NCBI RefSeq assembly: GCF_001401755.1
Contig: NZ_KQ474105.1
Span: forward strand, 634 to 64,633
Length of the DNA stretch: 64,000 nucleotides
DNA from: Aquimarina longa SW024
GTDB taxonomy: Bacteria; Bacteroidota; Bacteroidia; Flavobacteriales; Flavobacteriaceae
Reading direction: 5' to 3'
Shown: in pieces, positions 32,201 to 41,319 of the stretch
Numbering within the stretch: the stretch's first letter is position 1
Layout of the letters: every line of letters starts with the position of its first letter
Made by a program: the position numbers and the translations under genes
Notes under the pieces: model-generated
The model's database searches: none
Seen by the model: the letters and a program-made list of their open reading frames with translations, nothing else
What the model was told of the DNA's origin: nothing

Positions 32201-33027
32201 AATCCTGTAGTATTAATAATGGCATGAATCTCTCGTGTGCCATTATGAGTCATCAATTGTTCTACTTGCTCTAATAACTTAGGGTCTCTTAAATTGCTTG
32301 CAAATACTACAAAAATATTCATACCACGGGCATATAGTGCAGTACTCATTACATGCAAAGGTTCTACATTATCCGAAAGGTAATGGGTACGATATGCTAA
32401 TATTGCCACAGTAGGTTTAGATATATCTATAGTGGTTTCTATCACTTCTTGGGATATCATCCCTACATCTCTGGTATACAGAAACACATCTTCAATAACT
32501 TTTGGGGGAGCTACAGTAAGTTTCTTATCAAAGAAAGTATGTTGTAAATAGTTGAATAGTGCAATTGCATTTTCTTTTCCTCCTGCTTGCAAATATTGCC
32601 TGGATTGATGTACTACCTGTATATCAACCGATGATAGTTGCATCAGCTCAAAATCGGGTTCATGTGCTGGTAAAAACAGTATTGTATTCTGCACTTGTTC
32701 TTGTAAGTCTACTAATGATTCTACCAAATATTTGTAATATGATAACCCACCTAGCATACTACAAACAATAACTTTAGCTTTACTTAGTACTTCTTCGAGG
32801 TAGGTATCTATAGTCAGTTCTTGCTTAAGGTATACCAAATTGGTCATTCGTAAGCTTGGTATGGTATCGCCTTCGGTTTGGTATATCTCTTTATATGCTT
32901 CATTAAGGGTATGAATCTCGGTATCTCCTGCACTAAGAAATACAATATCCCCTGGTTGTTGTTCTATATAAAAGATGCCATCATCATTAGGATTCCATCC
33001 GCCTGGTATTGTTGCTATTAAATGCAT
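29281..33027 (-). CDS. cobN: Cobaltochelatase subunit CobN
   Basis: 1248 aa from ATG 33027 (MHLIATIPGGWNPNDDG), overlapping the cobB stop by 10 bp; the frame extends 10 codons upstream but this start fits better. CobN/BchH signatures include HLGKHGNLEWLPGKSVSL, IINDPGEGTQAKRRNQAVII, GVRPIWKNANRRVTDFEVIP and WAGVQRHGYKGAFE-type text near the C-terminus (IAGVQRHGYKGAFEMAATL). It is the porphyrin-binding subunit that inserts Co2+ into hydrogenobyrinic acid a,c-diamide with ATPase partners CobS/CobT or ChlI/ChlD-like proteins, none of which is in this window. Length is normal for the family. Confidence 0.93.
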   Translation of the reverse strand: MHLIATIPGGWNPNDDGIFYIEQQPGDIVFLSAGDTEIHTLNEAYKEIYQTEGDTIPSLRMTNLVYLKQELTIDTYLEEVLSKAKVIVCSMLGGLSYYKYLVESLVDLQEQVQNTILFLPAHEPDFELMQLSSVDIQVVHQSRQYLQAGGKENAIALFNYLQHTFFDKKLTVAPPKVIEDVFLYTRDVGMISQEVIETTIDISKPTVAILAYRTHYLSDNVEPLHVMSTALYARGMNIFVVFASNLRDPKLLEQVEQLMTHNGTREIHAIINTTGFTIKPMDGSDFIFEKLQVPVLQAIFSTANKEVWQDGLFGLPPTDIAMNIALPEIDGRIIGRAVSFKKEIAKDTLTDSSILKYEAHLPACEFMAELAQRWTLLRYKKNRDKKVAVILPNYPNKDSRLANGVGLDTPESCIGLLDALKAEGYTVGEQLPQSGTELMHWITQVTTNDVSTTMTRPHALIYDRSDFDTCFSALSKELQDKVTTQWGQPEEDPYYTGTGFIVSGFLLGNIFVSIQPSRGYNQDPQAIYHSPDLPPTYQYLAYYFWLQQHYKADAVIHLGKHGNLEWLPGKSVSLDPETCFPAAVFGALPHFYPFIINDPGEGTQAKRRNQAVIIDHLIPPMTRAETYGSLMKLEHLVDEYYEASSLDPKRSRVLEKEIATLVHETKLTIDLGIASDDVDELLVKLDGYLCELKEAQIRDGLHIFGKAPVDEQLIDLLIALHRVPGYNQEGITQALAKDFGIQENILEIAYTEPLALTIEGVFCKTAGQVVAQLEHITKTLLIKYLDEDILPESYPRIATQLQQIKTNTLVKVVQTTEELTNLLEGLNGYYVPSGPSGAPTRGRLDLLPTGKNFYSVDVRTIPTETAYRLGEKSAQLIIDRYLQENGDYPETIGISVWGTSTMRTGGDDIAQAFALMGVRPIWKNANRRVTDFEVIPLLQLGRPRVDVTLRISGFFRDAFPDVINLFNAVVTRLANLDETLEDNPIRKRFLTEQSQWQQQGLPQEEATQRALYRVFGSKPGAYGAGLQAVIDEKNWQTQEDLAKVYINWSGYAYGNSKKGVSAHESFQYRLQAMQIVMQNQDNREHDILDSDDYYQFHGGLANAVKTVKGSDAELYFGDHSRPENPKVKTLKEELLKVYRSRVINPKWIAGVQRHGYKGAFEMAATLDYLFAYDATTNLIDDFMYEGITENYLLNPENKEFIQQNNPWALKDMSERLLEAIQRGMWANPSDNIKEQLEELYLEGEGIVE

Positions 33028-34313
33028 AAGTCTACAGGTTCTTTTAATGCTGCCCAATACAAATGAATGTAACTGGCGTATACGTTTTGATATTGATATA
33101 TTTTTGTGGTCACTTCTTTTTCTCTTGCCGAAAACACTTGTGCTACGGTTGGTATAGTATCGTCATCCAACACTTTAGAATAATGAAATTCATGCCCCCA
33201 AAGTTCTTGAGTATTAAAAACTACTTTTCGATATCCCAAAGATAATTTTTTGTCTTGCATCGACGTACTAAACGGAAATATTCCTGCCATAACATATGCT
33301 GTTCCTGTTTCATCAATAATAGTATTTCCGAGATACATCATTCCTCCACATTCGGCTAGTATTTTTACGCCTTGATCTGCAGCTTCTTTTATTTGATTTC
33401 TCATTGCCTTATTATTCGATAATGCTTCTACATATAATTCGGGATATCCTCCTGCCAGATAAATACCATCTGCTTCAGGAAGTTTTTGGTCATGAATAGG
33501 GCTAAAATAAATAATCTCTGCTATAGCCTCTAGCCATTTTAGATTTTCGAGATAAGTAAATGTAAATGCTTCATCTTTGGCAACAGCTATTCTATATTTT
33601 TTTGTTTTTATAGTATCAATAGCACTTTTTGCATGGGTTTTAGGGTACTCCCTGGCATATTCTAATAGTTTTGGTAAGGATATATGTGTTGCAATATGCG
33701 TCGCTGCTTTTTCGATACTACTTTCGAAGTCACCTTCGATATGTAACCCTAAGTGACGGGACGGAATAGCAATCTCATCATTTGGCGGAATATATCCTAA
33801 TGATGGAATCCCAACGGTATCACATGCTTCTTTTAAAAAAGCATAGTGTGATGCTGTTTTTACAAAATTAAAAATAACACCTGCAATCTTAACCTCTGGA
33901 TCAAAGGTTTTTAATCCATATAAAATCGGAGCGATTGTATATGCCATAGCACTTGCATTGACGACTAGAATCACAGGGATATCTAATATTTTGGCAATTG
34001 CTGCTGAGCTTCCCTGATCTTTTACCGCTCCATCAAACAACCCCATTACTCCTTCTACAATACTGATATCTGCTGCCGCACTATACTGCTCAAAAACATC
34101 GGTCATATGTTGCTGAGGCATCATAATAGTATCCAAATTAATAGTTGCTTTTCGCGTAGCAGTACTATGGTGTATTGTATCGATATAATCAGGGCCACAT
34201 TTAAACGATTGTACACTATACCCCTGATTGGAAAACCAGCGGCATATTCCTAAGGTAAGTGTTGTTTTTCCTGAATTACTCCACGGAGCAGCTATTAGAA
34301 ATGCTTTGGACAT
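33018..34313 (-). CDS. cobB: Cobyrinate/hydrogenobyrinate a,c-diamide synthase
   Basis: 431 aa. The N-terminal P-loop ATPase (APWSNSGKTTLTLGICRW, about 9-26) has GPDYIDTIHH and GVMGLFDG. The C-terminal class-I glutamine amidotransferase has the nucleophile Cys in LAECGGMMYLG and His in GHEFHYSKV. It amidates the a and c side chains using glutamine and ATP. The product is the direct substrate of CobN (if metal-free) or of the adenosyltransferase (if cobalt is present). It precedes and overlaps cobN, so they form one operon on the minus strand, apart from the other B12 genes. Confidence 0.93.
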   Translation of the reverse strand: MSKAFLIAAPWSNSGKTTLTLGICRWFSNQGYSVQSFKCGPDYIDTIHHSTATRKATINLDTIMMPQQHMTDVFEQYSAAADISIVEGVMGLFDGAVKDQGSSAAIAKILDIPVILVVNASAMAYTIAPILYGLKTFDPEVKIAGVIFNFVKTASHYAFLKEACDTVGIPSLGYIPPNDEIAIPSRHLGLHIEGDFESSIEKAATHIATHISLPKLLEYAREYPKTHAKSAIDTIKTKKYRIAVAKDEAFTFTYLENLKWLEAIAEIIYFSPIHDQKLPEADGIYLAGGYPELYVEALSNNKAMRNQIKEAADQGVKILAECGGMMYLGNTIIDETGTAYVMAGIFPFSTSMQDKKLSLGYRKVVFNTQELWGHEFHYSKVLDDDTIPTVAQVFSAREKEVTTKIYQYQNVYASYIHLYWAALKEPVDLCI

Positions 34314-34651
34314 ATTAAATCGATTATAGATAGTAGATTACTACCCTCTTAGAAAACCGAATCAAAGATAACGCAGCGAATAACATCTAACAACAGTAAC
34401 GATAAAGTTATTTTTATACTTATTATATACTACCTATAGTACAATCTTCTGTTCTAAAGCAATAGTTCTGATATGAACTTATCTATATGTAAACTTAAAA
34501 TCAACAACCTCGGAGCAAACCCAATGTCATTGATTAAAAGTTTACTAATAGTGGATTTCAGCGTAGGCTGGAATTCATTATGGAAACAAAAGAATCTTTT
34601 GTTTTTTACGGATGCTTACTACGCAAAAAACAGCCTAACCTAATAACATTA
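34314..34651. other. Intergenic region upstream of cobB
   Basis: About 340 bp of AT-rich sequence. I looked for the conserved core of a cobalamin riboswitch on the minus strand and found none. GCGTAGGCTGGAATTC near 34562 shares GCGTAGGCT with 36019, possibly a short dispersed repeat. Nothing else is recognised. Confidence 0.35.
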
Positions 34652-35833
34652 TTAATTAAATACAGCTGTTTCAACAGCTTTAATCAGATGAAAAAAGAAT
34701 TTAGCTTTAGATTCATCAGAGAAGAAGGTGCCTGTATTCTGAAATGCAATACAACTAACATCTTCTTCTTGATTATACAACATGATTGTACCAGAGCCTA
34801 CATGATTGCCCAGATGTCCGTACCAATCTTTGCCTCCTAAATTTAGTTGCATTAATCCAAATCCATATCCTACTACACCTTCTTGTTCTTGTACTTCTTT
34901 TGGTGTTGCTATAAAATCTGTCATAGATGCTATATCTTTAACCAGATCACCTTTTACTAAAGCCTTCATAAACAGATTTAGATCATATGCCGATGTTACA
35001 ACTCCATCTGATCCTCTTAATCCTGAGGTAAGCGCATTCTGAATTTCTGAGATATTCTCAAAATTTCCTGTATTTTCTATATCCCAATAACTATCTACTA
35101 CTCCAATAGGCACTTGATTTGGGTGTTCTAAGAAATACGTATTTTGTAGTTGTAATGCTTCAAAAATTCGAGTTCTTATTGCATTTATATGATTACCCTC
35201 AATTTTATCAATAACCAGAGTTAATAGCGAATAATTAGCATCTGAATAATGATATATTGTTCCTTCTTCAAATAGTGGTGCTTCATCATTTACGTACGCT
35301 AATAATTCTTTGATTGTATACTGTTTTGTTGGATTCATAAAAAATCCTTCAAAGAAATCTACTTCAAAAATATCTCGAATTCCTGTTCTGTGTTGTAATA
35401 AATTTTTGATGGAAATATCATTTCCGTTAGCAATTCTATCTGTAATAGCTGCATCAAGGTGTTTGGTTAATTTATCATTAATATCAATTTTGTTTTCTTC
35501 TACTAATTGCATAATAATCGTTGCGATAAAAGTTTTATAAATACTGGCTGTGTGATTTAGATAAGTAGGATTCATTTTAATCTTATTTTCAAGATTAGCA
35601 TAGCCAGAAGAACCTATCCATACTCCATCTTCTGGATCAGCAATTAATAGGGTTAGTCCTACACTCTTTTCTTTGGTGTATTCATCAACCAGAGTTTGGT
35701 AAACTTTGTTTTTTGGATGTTCTGCATTACAATTCGTTTTATCCGTCAAAGGAGGAGCATCGTCACTAGAACATGAAATACATAGTAAAATGCAAACTCC
35801 AACGAGTACTTGTAATAATTTGTTTGTCTTCAT
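34652..35833 (-). CDS. Serine hydrolase lipoprotein, beta-lactamase class C fold
   Basis: 393 aa from ATG 35833, where the lipoprotein signal MKTNKLLQVLVGVCILLCISC begins (the frame is open 19 codons further). The lipobox is CISC. The active-site motif SxxK is in NHTASIYKTFIATII, the second motif is YSDANYSLL, and the third is GHLGNHVGSG in place of KTG, as in many PBP4*/esterase-like relatives. So it is a class C-type D-alanyl peptidase or esterase, anchored to the outer membrane. Real lactamase activity is doubtful. It is a single gene. Confidence 0.85.
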   Translation of the reverse strand: MKTNKLLQVLVGVCILLCISCSSDDAPPLTDKTNCNAEHPKNKVYQTLVDEYTKEKSVGLTLLIADPEDGVWIGSSGYANLENKIKMNPTYLNHTASIYKTFIATIIMQLVEENKIDINDKLTKHLDAAITDRIANGNDISIKNLLQHRTGIRDIFEVDFFEGFFMNPTKQYTIKELLAYVNDEAPLFEEGTIYHYSDANYSLLTLVIDKIEGNHINAIRTRIFEALQLQNTYFLEHPNQVPIGVVDSYWDIENTGNFENISEIQNALTSGLRGSDGVVTSAYDLNLFMKALVKGDLVKDIASMTDFIATPKEVQEQEGVVGYGFGLMQLNLGGKDWYGHLGNHVGSGTIMLYNQEEDVSCIAFQNTGTFFSDESKAKFFFHLIKAVETAVFN

Positions 35834-36047
35834 TTTGATTTTTTTTGAGTTTATTATTTGCAGCAAATAAACCTCATCATTAATCGACATACAATCAGGA
35901 AAATGTATTAAAAAAGGAGAGAAAACAAGATATCATACAAAAGTATGAGACTCTTTAAAACATTGATAACAAAACAAATATATTAACAAACAAGACGGAT
36001 GAATTAATTGTTGCTCTAGCGTAGGCTCACTACTGTCCGGAATATTT
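35834..36047. other. Intergenic region before a frame-disrupted gene
   Basis: AT-rich spacer between divergent genes. AGCGTAGGCTCACTACTGTCC (36018-36038, one base trimmed: GCGTAGGCTCACTACTGTCC) stands out as GC-richer than its surroundings and could be a transposon end. No TSD or partner end was identified. Confidence 0.25.
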
Positions 36048-36547
36048 TTGCTTGTTGCTTTTTATTGTCGGTGTTTATTGGTAAAGTCTAAGAATCAATT
36101 GGCACAGCTTGTTTCTGAGATTAAAAAGAGTGCCATTAATCAGGATGATGTTCGGGTATTTATAGAGGCTTCGCAACGCGAAATCAAAAAACAATTGCTG
36201 ATAAGATGGATATTATCGATGATGCAATAGAATCTTTTGCTGAGGATACCGAAAATGCAGAATTGTTATCAAAATCTAGCAATACGCCCTCAGATTATTT
36301 TAGACTACCGAATGAGGATTTTGAAATAAAAGTGCTGAATATAATTAAATTATCAGAAGAAACATTACCTCAGATGGATGGATATGGAATGACCCAAGAA
36401 GAAATTGAGGATGTAAAAATCTTAACAAATACTTTTTTGGAAAAAAGACAAAAACCAAGAGCTTTTTGGGTGGCATCTAAAGTAGCAACCTTAAGTCTTG
36501 ATGAACAGTTTAGAGAAGCTACTCAAATCTTAAAACGATTAGATTGA
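36048..36547 (+). pseudogene. Helical hypothetical gene with an apparent -1 frameshift at A6
   Basis: Frame one gives QLAQLVSEIKKSAINQDDVR then VFIEASQREIKK and is lost at ATCAAAAAAC (about 36183-36192). One base back, the frame reads TIADKMDIIDDAIESFAEDT and continues to KRLD at 36547. The downstream part alone has ATG 36206 and 113 codons. Joined, the protein is about 165 aa, wholly helical and acidic. The 5' part (MLVAFYCRC...) looks unlike coding sequence, so the true start may be near 36075 or lost. No family is named with confidence. As at 18377, one A seems absent from an A7 run. Confidence 0.5.
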
Positions 36548-36643
36548 TTAATGAAACGTTTTAAATCATCTTACCCTTCGTTTTATAAAGGGTATATCTC
36601 CTCGAGATTGGTGATTGATAAATAGGTTATATTGAATAGCATA

Positions 36644-36684
36644 AAAAAAGAACCCCCATCCGATTATCGAATGAGGGGTTTTTA
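36644..36684. terminator. Bidirectional terminator
   Basis: AACCCC(CAT)...(ATG)AGGGGTT hairpin, 36651-36680, with A-run before and T-run after. It serves the plus-strand helical gene and the convergent TonB-receptor gene. Confidence 0.75.
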
Positions 36685-36714
36685 AATATAGTGTTGTATT
36701 GTTTTTTTGGTTGA

Positions 36715-39261
36715 TTAGAAGTTGTAACGTAAGCTTACATTCCAAGTTCTGCCATAACCAAAACGACCATTGTTAGAAGTATTAACTCCTTTATAGTTTT
36801 CTTTAGGATCTGAGGAAACTTGAGTATTTCCAAAAACAGATTCTAAATATACTTCATCAAATACATTATTTAGATTAAAACGGAATTGGATTGAATTTTT
36901 ATCTTCCTTACCGACTAATACTTTATATGATAAACCAGTATCTACAGTGTTGTAAGAAGGTAACGCTAAAGGATTTTTTGACAATGATCCTTGAGAATAA
37001 AGATCGTTATACCAATTCCAGTTAGCATCTACTACAAGTCTTGGTACAATTGTATATCTTGATCCTATACCAGCAGTAACCTGAGAGGCTCCACCAACTT
37101 TAAAACCATCAATTTTAATTTCTTCTTCTCCTCCTTTTTGAGATCCATTTCCATCAAAAGTTCTTTGCTTAGCATTTCCATCATATACCCAATCTCCAAG
37201 AGATATGAAACCATCTAATCTTAAGTTTTGCAGAGGACGTGTCATTATTTCTAATTCAATACCTTGATGAACTTGTTTTACTCCCTGTGTTTGGTATGAT
37301 TCATATGCTATTGTTTCTTGACTTTCTCCATTATTATCAAGAATAGTTCTATTGGCCCATGTGGTATGATATGCATTTAAATTTACAGAAATAATATCTC
37401 CTTTAAACTGGTATCCTGCTTCTAGGCCAGTAATAGTTTGGTTATCTACTGCTGGTTTAATTAAATCTACGGATTCTCTAATGTTATCAAATAAGTCGTC
37501 ATGAAATGGTTGACGAGAATAGTGCCCAACGTTTGCAAATACTTTATGACCTTCATAAACTTTGTATGCAACTCCACCTTTTACATTATATCCAATATTA
37601 GAAACTTTTTCAGATTTTGTTTCTTTATCATAATTAAAAGAATCTGTTACTTGATGATCTTGATTAGATATAGATCCTTGGAAGAAGGCTGATAATGCTT
37701 CATTAGAGTATTCTAATTGACCAAATGCTCCATAATATGTAATTATTTCTTCATAATCATATCCGAATCGTTGATTATGTTCTGTATTTGGTTTAAATAC
37801 CATATCCCATGGACTAATACCTCCATAAGAGTTTGTAAGTGAATATTCACCTAATAAAGTGTTTTTTGTATCTACAGAATTAACACCTATGAACTCAGTT
37901 ACACCTCTAAAGTGAATTCCATTATATGATCTTACATCAGCACCAAGATTAAATTCTAAATTTTCGGTTAATTTACTGTTGAAATTAGAGATAAGGCCAT
38001 ACCAGTTATGATTATTATAAGAACCTCTTGCATAAGTAATCTCTTTTGTTTTTTTATCAGTTCTTGTGGATGCAAAAGCTCCTCTTCCTAATGACCCATA
38101 TAGTACCGTAGATAACGAAGAATTATCACCAATAGTCCAGTCCCAACTTAAGTTAGATACAGGTTTATGATATATATTTCTACCTCCTGGATATACATCA
38201 CCTGAAATGTTGTTTTTACTGCTTGAGTTATTAAAATTCCAAGAATTATACTTTCTTCCATTCTCTAAAAACTCACTAATTTTTCCTCTTCCTGGTGCTG
38301 CATGCCATTGTGGTGCACCAGTTATCAAAAAGTTTAAAGAATGATTCTCATTAGGCTGATATCCTACAGATAAAAAATAAGTTTGCCCTTGTCCATGAGT
38401 GTAATTAACATAACCATCTCCTTGCCAGTGACCAAATAAAGCAGAAAAAGACCATCCTTTTTCATTTACCCCTGTTGAATAATATGCTGTTGATTTTGTA
38501 TAATCGTCATTACCAATCATTTGTTGAACAAAACCACCTTCTTTACTGTCAATAGTTTTAGTAACAATATTTACGGTACCTCCAACAGAAGATATAGCTA
38601 ATTTAGAAGACCCTAAACCTCTCTGTACTTGAATAGCATTGGCTACATCTAAAACTCCAGACCAGTTAGACCAGTACATTTTACCATCTTCCATACCATT
38701 GATAGGTTGACCATTTAATAAAAATGCTGTATTTGTTTGATCAAAACCTCTTAAATACATGCTACCGTCTCCAAAACCACCACCTTTAATATTTTGTACA
38801 GAAGGAGTAGATTTTAAAACTTCAGGTAAATCAAAATTACCTGTTTTTTCTTGAATTTCTCTTGCTTTAATTGTAGAAACAGCAACAGGTGTTTTTCTAT
38901 CTTCAGCTAAATCAATAATTCCTGAACCAACTACGATAATCTCTTCCAGAGAATTATCAAGACCTAAACTGATTGTTCCAAGATCTTGGTTTCCGTTAGT
39001 TACATCGTAAGCGATATCTTTAGATCCAAATCCTACATAAGAAACATTGATTGTTCCTGTAGAACTTTCTACTTTGATAGAAAATTTACCATCAAAATCG
39101 GATGACGTACCGTTAGAAGTTCCCACTTCAATAATGTTTGCTCCCGGTAGTGGAGCATTTGATTCGGTATCAAATACCGTTCCTGTAACGACCCCTTGTG
39201 CATACGTTTCCCCAACGACTGCCATAAGGATTACAACAAATAAAAATGTAATCTTTTTCAT
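36715..39261 (-). CDS. TonB-dependent outer-membrane receptor
   Basis: 848 aa. Signal peptide MKKITFLFVVILMAVVGETYA. A CarboxypepD_reg-like domain (about 22-105, GVVTGTVFDTESNAPLPGAN, ending at DLGTISL) is followed by the plug (about 115-240: TPVAVSTIKAREIQEKTG, GFGDGSMYLRGFDQTN). A 22-strand barrel ends in WNVSLRYNF with terminal Phe. The substrate is not evident. There is no SusD partner gene, so polysaccharide uptake is less likely than a metal chelate or a cofactor such as cobalamin, but nothing in the sequence decides it. It is a single gene with a long AT-rich leader. Confidence 0.88.
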   Translation of the reverse strand: MKKITFLFVVILMAVVGETYAQGVVTGTVFDTESNAPLPGANIIEVGTSNGTSSDFDGKFSIKVESSTGTINVSYVGFGSKDIAYDVTNGNQDLGTISLGLDNSLEEIIVVGSGIIDLAEDRKTPVAVSTIKAREIQEKTGNFDLPEVLKSTPSVQNIKGGGFGDGSMYLRGFDQTNTAFLLNGQPINGMEDGKMYWSNWSGVLDVANAIQVQRGLGSSKLAISSVGGTVNIVTKTIDSKEGGFVQQMIGNDDYTKSTAYYSTGVNEKGWSFSALFGHWQGDGYVNYTHGQGQTYFLSVGYQPNENHSLNFLITGAPQWHAAPGRGKISEFLENGRKYNSWNFNNSSSKNNISGDVYPGGRNIYHKPVSNLSWDWTIGDNSSLSTVLYGSLGRGAFASTRTDKKTKEITYARGSYNNHNWYGLISNFNSKLTENLEFNLGADVRSYNGIHFRGVTEFIGVNSVDTKNTLLGEYSLTNSYGGISPWDMVFKPNTEHNQRFGYDYEEIITYYGAFGQLEYSNEALSAFFQGSISNQDHQVTDSFNYDKETKSEKVSNIGYNVKGGVAYKVYEGHKVFANVGHYSRQPFHDDLFDNIRESVDLIKPAVDNQTITGLEAGYQFKGDIISVNLNAYHTTWANRTILDNNGESQETIAYESYQTQGVKQVHQGIELEIMTRPLQNLRLDGFISLGDWVYDGNAKQRTFDGNGSQKGGEEEIKIDGFKVGGASQVTAGIGSRYTIVPRLVVDANWNWYNDLYSQGSLSKNPLALPSYNTVDTGLSYKVLVGKEDKNSIQFRFNLNNVFDEVYLESVFGNTQVSSDPKENYKGVNTSNNGRFGYGRTWNVSLRYNF

Positions 39262-39672
39262 GAGTGTGTTTTAATTGTTTTTAATTTTCTCAGACAACTT
39301 TTAACGAGTAAAATAATAACACTGTGCGAATACTAAGTGTTCCCTAATTATTTAAATCGTATCTAGCCTTAACTATTAATTGATAGTATTCATATTTCTC
39401 ACAAAAGAACAAATCTTTATGCATGCATAGTTTATCATAACGTTAAATTATTTGGATAATTTCGTTACGATATAAAGTTGTAAATATTATTTAAGAGTTT
39501 GTTTTTTAGGTATTTAGTATTGATTTAACAATGTTAACCTAAGATGAGCTAAATTAAAAATAAATTAGTTGTTGCAACAATACGATAAAAAAAGTGTTTC
39601 GAAGCTAAAAACATATATGTTTAATGGGATAAACTTAATGTAATACTTCGTGTAATTGATGAATCAAATACA
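39262..39672. other. AT-rich region upstream of the TonB receptor
   Basis: About 410 bp, very AT-rich, between the receptor start and pgi 3' end. It should hold the receptor promoter, but no clear TAnnTTTG element was found. No repeat or riboswitch was recognised. Confidence 0.35.
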
Positions 39673-41316
39673 TTATTTGTTTCTTAGATAGTGATGTAAA
39701 AGTGTAGTTGTAGATGCATCATGATTTCCTATTTGATCAGTATCAATTTCTGATAAAATGGCTGTTGCTAATTGCTTACCTAGTTCTACTCCCCATTGAT
39801 CATAACTAAATATATTCCATATGATCCCCTGAACAAAAATACGGTGTTCATACATTGCGATTAATGCACCTAAGTTTCTAGGAGTGAGTTTATCAATTAA
39901 AATGGTTGTAGTGGGTTTATTGCCTATAAAAGTTTTAAAGGAAGCTAGTTTTTGTTGTTGTTCTTCAGAACTGGTACTGGAAGTTAATTCACCAAGGGCT
40001 TCATTTTTAGTTTTACCATTCATTAATGCCTCAGTCTGAGCAAAAAAGTTAGCCATTAGTTTGTTTTGATGATCTTGGTCGCCAAATAATGAGTTTTTGA
40101 ATCCAATAAATTCTGTAGGAATCAATTTTGTACCTTGATGAATCAGTTGAAAAAATGCGTGTTGCGCATTGGTTCCGGGTTCCCCCCAAATAATGGTACC
40201 TGTTTGGTAATCGATAGGGTCTCCATTGCGATCGATACTTTTTCCATTACTTTCCATAATACCTTGTTGTAGATAAGCTGGTAATCTATGTAGATACTGA
40301 GAATAAGGGATGATAGCTTCGCTTTCTACTTCAAAAAAGTTGTTGTACCATATACTAAGCAATCCTAGTAGTACAGGGATATTTTCTTCGAAAGAGGTGT
40401 TTTTAAAATGTTCATCCATTTCGTATGCTCCAGTTAATAATGCATCATAATTTTTATAGCCTATGGATAGACTTATAGATAACCCTACAGCACTCCATAA
40501 CGAAAAACGACCGCCTACCCAGTCCCATAATGGAAAAATATTGTCTTCTGCAATCCCAAATTCAGTAACATTAGAGATAGTACTTGATACAGCTACAAAG
40601 TGTTTGCTTACGGCATCTTGTGGTGCGTGTTGGGTAAACCAGTTTCTGGCTGTAGTAGCATTAGATATGGTTTCTTGAGTAGAAAAGGTTTTAGAGACAA
40701 CTACAAATAAGGTTGTTTCTGGGTTTAACTCCTTTAAATTTTGATGTATATGATCTCCATCTACATTAGAGATAAAATGTAATGTAAGATGATTTTTATA
40801 ATACGCTAAAGATTCTGTAATCATTGCAGGACCAAGATCAGAGCCTCCTATACCAATATTTACAATATCAGTAAAAGTTTTACCTGTGTATCCTGTAAGC
40901 GCTCCAGAAATAACCTGATTGCTAAACGATTTTATCTTTTCTTTTACACTAGTAATTTCTGGGATTATATCTTTATCATCAACAGTGATATGACATGACT
41001 CTGGGGCTCTAAGGGCTGTATGTAAAACGGCTCTATTCTCAGTTTCATTAATAAAGCTTCCTTCAAAATAATGTTGTATAGCCTGATCGAGTTTAGTCTC
41101 TTTGGCTAAGTCAAGTAACAATTTTTTGGTGGTTTGATCAATTCTATTTTTAGAGTAATCTATATAAAAATCATTCCATTCGGTAGAAAAGATAGTAGCA
41201 CGGTCAGGATGTTGTGTAAAAAGGTCTTTGAGATGTGTATCTTTTATCGTTTTATAATGAGACTTTAATGCTTCCCAAGCTGTGGTGGTGGTGGGGTTGA
41301 TAGTTGGTAATATCAT
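39673..41316 (-). CDS. pgi: Glucose-6-phosphate isomerase
   Basis: 547 aa, normal length. It interconverts glucose-6-phosphate and fructose-6-phosphate. SIS-domain motifs IVNIGIGGSDLGPAMI, SKTFSTQETISNA and GGRFSLWSAVGLSI are present, as is the catalytic-region segment GTNAQHAFFQLIHQGTK (active His). It is the last of four minus-strand genes: DUF3108 protein, tryptophan dioxygenase, M23 peptidase and pgi. The spacing to the M23 gene is three bases, so they are one operon. Confidence 0.95.
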   Translation of the reverse strand: MILPTINPTTTTAWEALKSHYKTIKDTHLKDLFTQHPDRATIFSTEWNDFYIDYSKNRIDQTTKKLLLDLAKETKLDQAIQHYFEGSFINETENRAVLHTALRAPESCHITVDDKDIIPEITSVKEKIKSFSNQVISGALTGYTGKTFTDIVNIGIGGSDLGPAMITESLAYYKNHLTLHFISNVDGDHIHQNLKELNPETTLFVVVSKTFSTQETISNATTARNWFTQHAPQDAVSKHFVAVSSTISNVTEFGIAEDNIFPLWDWVGGRFSLWSAVGLSISLSIGYKNYDALLTGAYEMDEHFKNTSFEENIPVLLGLLSIWYNNFFEVESEAIIPYSQYLHRLPAYLQQGIMESNGKSIDRNGDPIDYQTGTIIWGEPGTNAQHAFFQLIHQGTKLIPTEFIGFKNSLFGDQDHQNKLMANFFAQTEALMNGKTKNEALGELTSSTSSEEQQQKLASFKTFIGNKPTTTILIDKLTPRNLGALIAMYEHRIFVQGIIWNIFSYDQWGVELGKQLATAILSEIDTDQIGNHDASTTTLLHHYLRNK

Positions 41317-41319
41317 GAT

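Noticed and set aside
34314-34651. Possible cobalamin riboswitch ahead of cobB-cobN
   Set aside because: The conserved B12-box and core of the class were not found on either strand; the same is true upstream of cobW, cobL and cbiG-cobM.
34652-35833. True class C beta-lactamase
   Set aside because: The third motif is HLG-like instead of KTG and the protein is a lipoprotein, so a peptidase or esterase is more likely.
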